From: Acrasis kona
Taxonomy: Eukaryota > Heterolobosea > Eutetramitea > Acrasida > Acrasidae
NCBI GenBank assembly: GCA_026419775.2
Contig: JAOPGA020001109.1
Coordinates: forward strand, 1 to 64,000
Direction of reading: 5' to 3'
Length of the DNA stretch: 64,000 bases
Part shown: in pieces, positions 32,201 through 40,566 of the stretch
Position numbering within the stretch: the first letter of the stretch is position 1
How the letters are laid out: the number at the start of each line of letters is the position of its first letter
The notes under the pieces: model-generated
Databases searched by the model: none
Told to the model about the DNA's origin: nothing
What the model saw: the letters and a program-made list of their open reading frames with translations, nothing else
Program-made: the position numbers and the translations under genes

Positions 32201-33915
32201 CTCGTTTAATTTCCGATCAATCACATTCGATGGATGATGTTAATCATGAGAATGGCAATGACGAGAAATTAACATACGTTTCAATATTGAACAATGCGGT
32301 GTGGAACGGTCGATTCTTGCAGTATTGTATTCGAAATTCAATTGCGTTCCAAGATGAGAATTTACACGATTTGATTCAAGATGTGTTGATTCAAATCATA
32401 AAGGATTTGATCAAGGGTGATTATGACGATCATGATCGGGATGTGACCATCATCAATAATCACGAACAAGAAACAAAATCTCTTCTTGATGACTTTTTGC
32501 ATTCAAATCAAAAAGTGATGGATTTGATGTTGATTCGATTAGTCATTCATGATTTGTTAAAATCAACTCCCATCGCTACTGACGAAGAAAAAGAGCAAGA
32601 AGAACAAGTTGTGGTGACGAATCATGATATACACGTACAAACGATTCCAGAAGTACATATTCATCATAACGATCAGTCCACGAGTCCCATTCCATCACCT
32701 CCTTCACCTCCACCTATCATTCTACATGATGTACAAGTCAATACGGATCATCGAGATCCAATTCAACTCTCATCCATCAACACACAAACATCTTTCCAAT
32801 TACCTTCGCCGCCCGTATTACAACCAATTACAACAACATCACAATCGATACAAACAGCTACAACTAACCAAAGTGATGAAAATCAAGGTAGAATGATACC
32901 TCATTACTTTTTATTATCTGATTTATCAACTACAAATGGTAATCAACAAGATTATTATAGCATTTCCAATGCAACTGTTAGTTATCAACCTTTTGTAGTC
33001 AATCAACAAGAAGAAGAAGAACTTTCGCCACCTCCTTCGCCTGTACATGTCATTACTTCGTATACTCAAACGTTGAATCCAACTCATGAGATTCAAGTAC
33101 AGGCCACTACGAGTAATCAACAAGTGTTTACTCAAACATCGAATCAATTTAATAAGGCTCATGATGTGAATATACAAACGGGTAGTTCACTAAATTACAA
33201 ATCACCTACTCCATCTCCTCCATCTCCTGTTATTGAGCAAGAAGTTGTTAATCCTCCATCTCCACCTCCTCCTGTTATTTCTTCTCCTCCTCCTCCATCA
33301 TCTCCTTCTCCATCATCCACAGGGCATAGTAGTAAAGTACCTGATGATGAAAACTATACTACTTATAAACAACTATTTCCATATCTACACGAATCAGAAA
33401 TTGAAAAAAAGTTACGATTCGAAATTATGCAAGGTGTTCCAAAAAGGAATTACTTTTATAGAGATGATGATGATGATGAATTGGATAGTGTATCCACTAG
33501 ATCATCTCTTGATACATTTAGTACACTTAGTAGTAATCAAAATCAACATCAATTACAAGAAGCTTTTGGTGATGATGATGTTGGTTTGCAATTGAGTCGT
33601 GATGGAGGTGATAGGGTTGGTCGTCGTTGGGGACATGAAGTGTTACAAGATGCTAATTATATGAATAGCATGCTTAGTAGCAATAGTATATTTGATTGGA
33701 TGCGTGACGATGAAGATGATGGGGAGTTGATCAAATCTTATATTGTAAGCGATGATGATGAAGATGAATATAGTGGACATGATATAAGTTATGGAGAGTT
33801 GATGACTGGTGGGAAAAATATTTCTAATAAATATTATGAATATGGTGGTGATTATGATGTGAGTAGTGGTGATAGTAGTGGTGATTATAGTGTGAATGAT
33901 CACCATGATAAATAA
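29245..33915 (+). CDS. large disordered coiled-coil protein with repeated TQT-like motifs
   Basis: Intronless, 1,556 aa, with Gln/Asn-rich tracts (residues about 350-390), a long charged coiled coil (about 670-775, KLEKEKKQQEEEEERKR type), a less charged helical block (about 860-1110), and Pro/Ser-rich linkers. From about 780 to 1310 short motifs recur: MTQTT, FVQTD, HVQTI, VNTD, NTQTS, SIQTA, YTQTL, VQAT, FTQTS, NIQTG, usually flanked by disordered sequence. These resemble the xTQT motif that binds dynein light chain LC8. The C terminus is Asp/Gly/Ser/Tyr-rich. No enzymatic domain is seen. Probably a cytoskeletal or scaffold protein; the frame is intact over 4.6 kb, so it is under selection. 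Confidence 0.75.
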   Translation: MSNKVRTTLRVQKSKKLLRSSTDTWSLSQVSSPRSLPSTPNSSLNSSTSSPNSPKPNKKAEKYQSYTNVIDANTDVASPARNQIENGGDSDDELDDPTLIRIHQLDNEKQKISAKDFMVIKDIKQLSNKVDFINTNSDSNTRGYQVSAPTVTSKMKFSQFRNLTQQAKRQQIQNQEPHSVISTRSTHEQQEFIPVRLYSHEHDNPNYELEQIIEINEQEQEQDKNRHVKQMQDQLIQNIQKLKEQPRSTTTATNNIYDYFSSDDEDQKEPIKNNIIIVPINDNVQSERHYGNIQSKKLLVNTNKTEPVTTETTQPPHHSTLSNNPSSIKTFHINHNTTNNESIKPSPQVIHQENQLLELQQQLQHQQLQQQIQQQQQQRRIKQLDQQYANQISEHANRTLQDLQKTSKQSQDQINQITQKLIKQLDSYTDVEKKIQSQINNSIKKAQALTDKVDTIDTKTQKYIQQSNQLLHSNRTKRLEQSIFGAPPNQKQSKQNASQPQQQLLQKKQLLTDTSQFPNLLKPPNWTTNQISESSPPIIPSHDQVLVSEKKHISELLDQVVIRQDDTLNQLEKLKLDFRIKLKNQRGDDFHFHRDGELDENDDLLDINDILKTARKNAKLDQITNVPSSSSSTFKLIQNDNHKTSSPTNVDQIKTKYPDLASRLLKYSVLSEMERQEQIKLKMQQEKLEKEKKQQEEEEERKRILKLQQEQQQLEEELRRKKEQEQEEENRLKKLKQEQEQEEALKRKQQEEEKRKEEEEELIKKKKREEEERELLLSNDQMTQTTPSNQPSSSSSSSPFSKILSSSQSNPFPIPHFQSPPPIQQISTFVQTDSPPSPPSPPNQQQEPTIIEKVSILKKSNFHPSNLQNVIDQDRIESIIKQQQLEQQMNLLERSRIARDLKSNMDLQFIQETNHDGDESNSLIFTNYKIKKVRFEQEEEERLIRNDDGNGNEKLEMEKLVDECTDRCILYIHQQLMSDILLQISSRLISDQSHSMDDVNHENGNDEKLTYVSILNNAVWNGRFLQYCIRNSIAFQDENLHDLIQDVLIQIIKDLIKGDYDDHDRDVTIINNHEQETKSLLDDFLHSNQKVMDLMLIRLVIHDLLKSTPIATDEEKEQEEQVVVTNHDIHVQTIPEVHIHHNDQSTSPIPSPPSPPPIILHDVQVNTDHRDPIQLSSINTQTSFQLPSPPVLQPITTTSQSIQTATTNQSDENQGRMIPHYFLLSDLSTTNGNQQDYYSISNATVSYQPFVVNQQEEEELSPPPSPVHVITSYTQTLNPTHEIQVQATTSNQQVFTQTSNQFNKAHDVNIQTGSSLNYKSPTPSPPSPVIEQEVVNPPSPPPPVISSPPPPSSPSPSSTGHSSKVPDDENYTTYKQLFPYLHESEIEKKLRFEIMQGVPKRNYFYRDDDDDELDSVSTRSSLDTFSTLSSNQNQHQLQEAFGDDDVGLQLSRDGGDRVGRRWGHEVLQDANYMNSMLSSNSIFDWMRDDEDDGELIKSYIVSDDDEDEYSGHDISYGELMTGGKNISNKYYEYGGDYDVSSGDSSGDYSVNDHHDK

Positions 33916-34032
33916 AGTATATATTTAATGTAATTTTGATTTTTGTAATGATTAAAACTCCGTTGTAGGAGAAAAGAAACTCCATACAAGTCGCCGCGTT
34001 GGACTTTTTTCAGTTTGTTGAAGAAAAGAAAC

Positions 34033-35352
34033 ATGAGCACCGTTGTAGACTTTCCTTTATCCAATAGAGCCACAAGGTACATAGAACAACTGTCTGGTTA
34101 TGAAAAGGCGATCAAACGAGTGAACCAGGATGCTTTTCATGAACAAATAAATCCTGATGGAATCGTTAACATTGGGGTTGCTGAAAACATTTTAATGTGC
34201 GACGTTATGACTCAAAAAATGAAGGAAATTTACGACCAACACCCAATTCAGGCAGAGGATCTCAACTATACTGACTTTAGTGGATCGATACACTTTAAAA
34301 CTGCAGTAGCCGACATGATGGGTAAATTTGTATTCAAAGTCGAAGAGAAATTGAATCCTCAACATTTTGTGACATTTAATGGTGCAGGCACTATTATAGA
34401 GCAGTCAGTTTGCATGTTCTGTGATCCTGGTGACGCTGTCCTTATTCCTGCACCCATGTATTTAGCTTTCGAGCGAGATATTATAAAAAGGTTTGGATGC
34501 GTTCTAATTCCTGTATTTATGCCATATGATAAATCGTCTAACATATTTGTTCTCGACATGGATATTGTAGAAGAAACTCTAAATAAGGCCAGGAGTGATG
34601 GCATCAGAGTCAAATGCTTCTTGTTAACGACTCCAAGCAACCCTCTTGGTGATATACACACCGAAGAAGAAATAAAAAATTTGATTGATTTTTGTGCCAA
34701 GGAACAATTACATTTAATATCTGATGAAGTGTATGCTCTGTCAATATTTGATAAAAACCAAAAATTTACAAGTGCTGCTCAAATCGTTTTTAAGGATAAG
34801 GAATTGAATTTAGACTATAAACATGTGCACATTATTTATTCTCTTTCTAAAGACTTTTCTCTGAATGGCTTTAGGGTTGGAATATTATATTCTAGAAATG
34901 AAAAACTAATTGCTTCCATGAGAAGTATATCTCCATTTCAGAGCGTCTCTCGTCACACACAAGCACTTTTAACTCACTTGCTGTCTGATCACACATTTAT
35001 CGAAGATTATGTATCAGAGAATGAGAGGAGGTTGGCAACAGCATACAAGAATGTCACTGATATCCTAAATAGCTATAATATTAACTATGTTAATGCCAAG
35101 GCTGGAGTACTGCTGTGGATTGACCTCTCCGAACAAATAAAGAAAAAGATGAAAAAACAAGTGATAACAGGTGAGGACGAAGTCAAATTCTTCGAACTAA
35201 TGCTGAATGATGCAAAAGTTTATATACCATGCGGTGATTTTTTCAAGTGTCATCATGAACCAGGATGGTTTAGAATATGCTTTACTGCCAGGAAGTCAGA
35301 GTTTATGCAGTTCGCATTTGAAAAAGTATTCAAATGGTTGTCGTCTGAGTAG
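34033..35352 (+). CDS. PLP-dependent aminotransferase, ACC-synthase-like
   Basis: Intronless; the ATG at 34033 gives 439 aa. It is a fold-type I aminotransferase resembling 1-aminocyclopropane-1-carboxylate synthase and ACCS-like enzymes: GIVNIGVAENILMCDV at the N terminus, YTDFSGSIHFKTAVADMMG, the TTPSNPLG motif, ISDEVYAL with the PLP-binding Asp and Tyr, and SLSKDFSLNGFRVG, in which the Lys forms the Schiff base. The C-terminal GWFRICFTA carries the substrate-carboxylate-binding Arg. Plants use ACC synthase to make the ethylene precursor; in protists such enzymes may be general aminotransferases. Length agrees with the family (430-480 aa). Confidence 0.88.
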   Translation: MSTVVDFPLSNRATRYIEQLSGYEKAIKRVNQDAFHEQINPDGIVNIGVAENILMCDVMTQKMKEIYDQHPIQAEDLNYTDFSGSIHFKTAVADMMGKFVFKVEEKLNPQHFVTFNGAGTIIEQSVCMFCDPGDAVLIPAPMYLAFERDIIKRFGCVLIPVFMPYDKSSNIFVLDMDIVEETLNKARSDGIRVKCFLLTTPSNPLGDIHTEEEIKNLIDFCAKEQLHLISDEVYALSIFDKNQKFTSAAQIVFKDKELNLDYKHVHIIYSLSKDFSLNGFRVGILYSRNEKLIASMRSISPFQSVSRHTQALLTHLLSDHTFIEDYVSENERRLATAYKNVTDILNSYNINYVNAKAGVLLWIDLSEQIKKKMKKQVITGEDEVKFFELMLNDAKVYIPCGDFFKCHHEPGWFRICFTARKSEFMQFAFEKVFKWLSSE

Positions 35353-35752
35353 CTGCATCAAAATAAACTTATTTTATAGTATCTTCTTTTACTTAGAATT
35401 TGTTTTTAACATCATATATCTGCATCCTATCAACTTAAGTGTCATCGCAACAGAAGTAGCCTTGATATCCATTTTAGAGTTGGGTCCTCTTACGTTGTGG
35501 TTTTGTAGTTAGTTTATTTATTATCCACTCTCGTAAATTCTGATTCTTGTCCTCTCGTATTAGAACCTATCCAATGACTTTGAATCTAAACATCTTCTGT
35601 TGATGAAGGCGTGTGATCTACTACAAATGAGGTACAAAAAATCTATAAATTATTGAGTAGCTAGCTGTCTAGGGTACTTGATGTAGGAGACCTTGATTGT
35701 GTCAAGGGCCTTCAACAAATTATAAAAATTACGAGAAAAGAAATCGAAAATG
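35353..35752. other. intergenic between the aminotransferase and tRNA-Met
   Basis: AT-rich, no convincing gene. The last 30 bp before the tRNA contain the T-rich pol III termination signal for the tRNA on the minus strand. Confidence 0.4.
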
Positions 35753-35826
35753 TAGCGCCTCGTAGAATCGAACTACGGACCTATGGGTTATGAGCCCATC
35801 GCTCTAATCCACTGAGCTAAGGCGCT
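35753..35826 (-). tRNA. tRNA-Met (CAU), elongator-like
   Basis: Full cloverleaf on the minus strand: acceptor AGCGCCT/AGGCGCT, D arm GCTC/GAGC, anticodon arm ATGGG-CTCATAA-CCCAT with anticodon CAT, five-base variable loop AGGTC, T arm CGTAG-TTCGATT-CTACG, discriminator A. No intron. A TTTT follows 4 bases after the 3' end. The first pair is A-U. Initiator tRNAs of eukaryotes also often begin with A-U, but their T loop has AUCG where this one has TTCG, so elongator is favoured. Confidence 0.93.
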
Positions 35827-36918
35827 TGCGAAATAAAATTTTGAAATTGAAATATATTCATGTAAAATCCAAATTCAACGAATTCAAAGAAGAGTTTTAC
35901 AATTCTCCATCACAAGGACCTGTCAACATTAATAGCATGTCAAATTTACCTTTCAAAATCTGCCGTCGTTGTTTACAAGATAAAGAATTACAATTTTTCC
36001 CAACCTTTTGGTTGAATTCCTTTTAGTACACCCACTATGTAAACACTATAATGAGTCGATTAGAAAATCAATGCACTTTATGTAATATTATTACAAACAA
36101 CAATTGAACACTGATACTATTCAGAGATTGAAGGATGCACAATTGATGGCCTAAATAAAACAAGGGTCCTGCTAAAAATTTTAGAATCCAGCCCACATCA
36201 ACAAGTAACGTAAAACAAAAGTCACATTGTACTGTTGGTTGAGACGAAGATAAACTTTCAAAAAGAGAAATGGGCGGTCATAGATAATGATTGCTTCCAA
36301 AACAAGAACTAATTTTAACGAACCACAACGCATAAAATTAACTGCGAAATCTTTGGACATCGAACAATACATGCGAAGAATCTGATGACCAAAATCACAA
36401 AAAAATAGTGGTGACCATCTATAAAATCATCATATGAAGGAGTAAAAAGTTCAAGAAGCAAAAAATTGGAATTAAACAAAATCAACTCCACCGTTCATTA
36501 TCAACACAAAAGAAAATGACGAAACCTTTAAAAATATCAATTGATAAATGTAACGATTTGACTTTTACAAGTAGACAATCGATATGCTGGCTCTTTTCAT
36601 CCACCATCTGGAAAACAAAAACTATTCCTTCTCCCAACAGTACATGGACACTCATAAATACCCTCCACTATACTGGTGATGAACTGGCTAGATAAGCCCC
36701 ACTGATTGTATTTGTCACCAAGACAATGTTTGTTGCGGAGATATCAAATAAATCTTTAATCATCAAATCTTTCTTGTCAACGATATGGTCCAGTTAAATA
36801 AACAATCAATTCAGCCTTAATAAAGAGAATCTGAGTACTGCTTTTATGATTATATTATTAATATTAGCCAAACGGGGAACTTTCACCCGAAAAAATATCA
36901 GTATTAAATAAAAGAGAA
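35827..36918. other. degraded coding relics, no intact gene
   Basis: Two stretches retain coding-like composition. On the plus strand at about 35826-36105 a frame contains two CxxC pairs (FKICRRCLQDKELQFF and QCTLC), like a zinc ribbon. On the minus strand at about 36500-36800 a nearly open frame begins LDHIVDKKDLMIKDLFDISA. Neither gives an intact gene and no family is assigned. Confidence 0.35.
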
Positions 36919-37272
36919 ATGAAAGCACAAGAGACAAAGAGAGAATTGGTGTTTATAGACTTTGAAAGTAATTTGCACTCTATACAAAAAAAGAAGGCAA
37001 GGAAGATTGATATTACGCCGGAGCAGATTGTAGAATGCACGCATCTATCACAAAATGAAGCATGTAAGGTCCTAAACGTTTCCTTATCAACACTGAAGAG
37101 AAGGTACTATGAACTAGGCATTGGAAAGTGGGAACAGAAACATGCAAAGCAAGTCGGGAAAGTGGAGGAGAACAAACTAGATATATCTTACATTTTAAAC
37201 AAGAAAGATGGCCGGAGCGCAACACATGTTAATTGTGACATAGATTGGCTGAACAAATCCCTTGGAGAATGA
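36919..37272 (+). CDS. small RWP-RK-like DNA-binding protein
   Basis: Intronless, 117 aa. Residues about 33-75, ITPEQIVECTHLSQNEACKV followed by LNVSLSTLKRRYYELGIGKW, match the RWP-RK helix-turn-helix, whose usual form is L-x-x-A-A-x-x-L-x-V-S-x-T-x-L-K-x-x-C-R-x-x-G-I-x-R-W-P. The diagnostic RWP is replaced by KWE, and RK by KH. Flanking regions are basic. RWP-RK proteins act in nitrogen response and gamete or mating-type control in plants and algae, and occur in amoebae. The protein is short, lacking the regulatory N terminus of NIN-like factors. Confidence 0.72.
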   Translation: MKAQETKRELVFIDFESNLHSIQKKKARKIDITPEQIVECTHLSQNEACKVLNVSLSTLKRRYYELGIGKWEQKHAKQVGKVEENKLDISYILNKKDGRSATHVNCDIDWLNKSLGE

Positions 37273-37697
37273 CCTTCCTTTATATCACTGTGTAAATAAA
37301 CGGATGAATAAAGCATTATTGATGATAATGTATGTTATAAAATACTATACGAAGAAAATTATAGGCAATTAAAAATATGCGGGGATACTATAAAATATAC
37401 TTAATCCCTATTATAGATCCCGGAACGCTGTAATTCTGCTTTAGGCGATTAACATCATGAATCTTTTAATTTGTCCTTTGAGTAAGCCATTTGCATCGTA
37501 CTATCTGGGACGCAGTGAGAGGATGAAGGTGCATTTTGATATTTCAATCCAATGCAAACTTTGATTACGTTGTCGATGACCAAAACTTTGGACAGTTCCG
37601 AACAGATTAAGCAGTGTTTTTATAGTTCTTCTTAATTTTGGAGTACAGGACGGTTGATTTCTTCGGGTTATTGTCATTGTCCAACTAAAAATAAACA
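37273..37697. other. intergenic, upstream of the RING-TPR gene
   Basis: AT-rich with no coding frame of note and no repeat. Confidence 0.4.
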
Positions 37698-38890
37698 ATG
37701 ACACAGGAGGACGATGCACAACAACAGCTGCAAGAGATGGTGGTACTATGTCCACATCTCCAGGGTATGACAGACGAAGAACAAAAAGAATCATTGAAGA
37801 AGAATAGTAACATTTTGAACATGCATCTTAAAGGAGTTGGGTTAGAACACCCTGAAGAATCCAAGAAAAATTCTACACTATTTCGTGGAAGAGTACCTTC
37901 TGCGTGTCCTTTTGCTGATAGACTAAATGCATCTGGACCGAAATGGAAGCCCTCCGACTTTAGATGCGGAATCTGCAAACATTATTTACACGAAGCAAGG
38001 AATACAGAGCCATGCAAGCATAATTTTTGTGATGTCTGTTTAAAAAAGGTCGGAACTACTAAAGGATCCAGTTGCCCAACGTAAGTTATTCATTCGATCT
38101 ACGAAATTTACTTTGATGTCAAGATGTCAGGCCGTGGTCGAGGACTTTAGTGTTGACACATTTAAGCAATACACCACAGATAGCTACATTAAAATGCAAT
38201 TTGAACTCTGTGTTGAAGACATGGGTCCTAAACCTGAAGATCCCATGAATGAGTTTTTGTTTTTAACCGAACAATCTGTCTTCTTTGATTTAAACGTTGC
38301 GATAGGCAATCCAACATATTTGTTTAATTCCGATAGATCTCTTTTCTACGCCAATAGAGCTCTTGATAGTTGTGACCAATTGCTAAATGAAAGCAAACTA
38401 ATAAAGTTCATCAACCTGAAAAGTGTTGTGAAGGGAAAGATTGGTGACATTTATGCGATAAGAGGACAACATGAGGAAGCAAAGACTCAATACAAAGAAA
38501 GTATATGCAGCTTGGAAGAAGTCATGAATAAAGAGTTAGACCAAGATCTCACTGAGGTTTGTTGTTGTTTTCATTAATTTTAACGTCTTGTAGGTAAAAA
38601 ACACAATCAGAGTTACACTAGTCAAGTTGGGTGATTTGTATCTACATCGAGAGAAGGAACCTTTGGAAGCTCTTAATTGGTATTCAAAATCAACAAATTA
38701 CAATTGTGAACCCATTCACGCACTTCCAGTCAGAATAAAGTTGGGAGAAGCCAAAGCACAATCTGGAGACGTAAGTGGTGCGAAAAGTGACTTTGAAGAA
38801 GCAGAATCAATAATTAAGCAACTAGACGCTAGCGACTATGTTGATAGGTGTAGAGAAGAATTATCTAGATGTATGTTATTGATAAACTAA
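37698..38890 (+). CDS. RING-finger protein with TPR-like helical repeats
   Basis: Introns at 38081-38123 and 38557-38593 give 370 aa. The RING finger lies at about 94-132: CGICKHYLHEARNTEPCKHNFC, then DVC, then CPTC, with the last CxxC spanning the first intron. This is a C3HC4 pattern, so an E3 ubiquitin-ligase activity is likely. The rest is helical: pairs such as FYANRALDSCDQLLNE, GDIYAIRGQHEEAKTQY and GDLYLHREKEPLEALNWYSK read as TPR motifs, followed by a short C-terminal repeat with AKAQSGDVSGAKSDFEEAE. RING plus TPR suggests a ligase with a peptide-binding scaffold. Confidence 0.8.
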
Positions 38891-38940
38891 TTTAATATGA
38901 ACAAAAGAACTTGACTGGTTGTGAGTGATGGTTTTTAAAA

Positions 38941-39825
38941 TCATTTATTGACAAAATCTTTAATCTCTTCGAATACTGTTTCGTGTTGTCTTGATATTAT
39001 ATCATTATGGCCTGATTCAAGCGGAACAAATTTCACAAGCCTACCAAGTCCCTTCAACATTTCGTACATTTCCTCTCCATGATGGTAAGGAACGATTTCA
39101 TCATTCCTTCCGTGGAACATTAACAGCGGAACCTTTTGGTCCACCTGCTTTAGTCCGTTGAAATTATCGAACATGTCTCTAACAAGTAGTGATGGGACGA
39201 AACTATACAACCCTTTTCCAATCTGCGTTTGGATGGGACTAGTGAAAGTACACATCAAAATAATTCCACCAAGGACCTCTTTCTTTTCGGACAATGTTCT
39301 TCCTAAATAAACAGTGGGGCCACCACCAAGAGATCTTCCGAACAAATAAATGTCTTCAGATTTAACTTTCAGATCATCACGTAGGTGGTTGTAAGCTGTG
39401 GTGATGTCTCTTTCCAAAGCAGCTTCTGACGGTGTACCGGTTGAGTGGCTGTATCCCTCATATTCGTATAAAAAAATATTGATGTTTGCCTCTCTCGCTA
39501 GTACTTTCAGCCAACTAACATTTTGACCGATATCTTCTGCGTTGCCATGACTGAAAATTAAAACCTTGTTTGATTGATCGTTCGAAATGTAGTGGCAGGC
39601 AATGCTTTCTTCGGTGTCTTTTACTTTTAAGTAATAAAAACTATCTTTGACATGTTGACTTCCTGTGGAGAATATATAATTTGGTCTTCTATAAGAATTT
39701 ACAGGAAACTGAGGTTGGAACAATATCATCGAGATATCAATCAAGGTTTGGCGCTTTGTGTTTTTTTGTACATAAACATTCAAGGCGACACTAGCAAGAG
39801 CAGCTGCAGCAAATATCAAATACAT
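38941..39825 (-). CDS. alpha/beta hydrolase, ABHD17-like depalmitoylase family
   Basis: Intronless, 294 aa, with an N-terminal membrane anchor (MYLIFAAAALASVALNVYV). Motifs in order: LIFSHGNAEDIGQ (oxyanion region), YEYEGYSHSTGTPSE, nucleophile elbow FGRSLGGGP with catalytic Ser, MFHGRNDEIVP with the acid Asp, and ESGHND with the catalytic His. This set is typical of the ABHD13/ABHD17 group; ABHD17 proteins remove palmitate from membrane proteins. The animal ABHD17 N-terminal Cys cluster is replaced here by a hydrophobic helix, so ABHD13-like (ER) is an alternative. Convergent with the RING-TPR gene, 50 bp apart. Confidence 0.85.
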   Translation of the reverse strand: MYLIFAAAALASVALNVYVQKNTKRQTLIDISMILFQPQFPVNSYRRPNYIFSTGSQHVKDSFYYLKVKDTEESIACHYISNDQSNKVLIFSHGNAEDIGQNVSWLKVLAREANINIFLYEYEGYSHSTGTPSEAALERDITTAYNHLRDDLKVKSEDIYLFGRSLGGGPTVYLGRTLSEKKEVLGGIILMCTFTSPIQTQIGKGLYSFVPSLLVRDMFDNFNGLKQVDQKVPLLMFHGRNDEIVPYHHGEEMYEMLKGLGRLVKFVPLESGHNDIISRQHETVFEEIKDFVNK

Positions 39826-40103
39826 TGTTTGATGTGGTTTGTTTTAAGTTGACTAAGAGTTTCTTATAAGAACAGAACAAGATTCTTTAAAGCCTGTCGC
39901 GACCACTACACCCAAGATATAAGAAGCACAACTAAGGAGAAAATATTCGATATTGCTGCACCACACTTTCGTAAAATTCGGATTTAATACTCATTCATGC
40001 TGTAAAGATGAGCCATTAATAAGCTTTCAACCTAAGAAACCAAAAAAAGTCGCAGCATATGAGAATGTTGAGTTTATTTGTTTACATCGACATCATTTGA
40101 GTC
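39826..40103. other. intergenic, upstream of the hydrolase gene
   Basis: Nothing recognisable. Confidence 0.35.
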
Positions 40104-40223
40104 TTAGTTTTTCTTCTCTTTGTTGATCTTCTCGACCTCTTGAGAAATTCTGTCTCTCATGGTGTATCCAGTGTATGCTCCTGCTCCGAAGATGGCTGTA
40201 TAGGTGATAAGTTTGAATAACAT
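40104..40223 (-). CDS. 39-aa single-membrane-helix microprotein
   Basis: ATG to TAA frame coding for MLFKLITYTAIFGAGAYTGY followed by TMRDRISQEVEKINKEKKN. One hydrophobic helix with small residues is followed by an amphipathic basic tail, the layout of small mitochondrial inner-membrane or assembly proteins. Codon use is ordinary and the stretch stands alone between two genes. No family can be named with certainty; the evidence is composition and an intact start and stop only. Confidence 0.5.
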   Translation of the reverse strand: MLFKLITYTAIFGAGAYTGYTMRDRISQEVEKINKEKKN

Positions 40224-40566
40224 GTTTTGCTTTGTTTTTATCTATCAATTTTCCTACAATCTGGTTGTCTTTTTAACGAGCCAATAAATAAATATAGTGC
40301 ACTATAATTAGAACACCTTCTTAAGGTGAATTTAGTAATTGTAAATAAATGATACACGGGTCGACAGATACTGTTAGCGTTAAAATATGAGGTCATATAG
40401 GTGCAAAGCAGTAGAGGATGACTTCAAGTTGAGATGGAAGACTTCAATTTACATTGTAACAATTAATGAACTCGGTTGAGAACTATATTTCTCCATTTCC
40501 TCCGCGAAGGTTATAAAATGATGACTGAGGTTGATTGACGACATTTCCCAGTAGCTAGATCCAACA

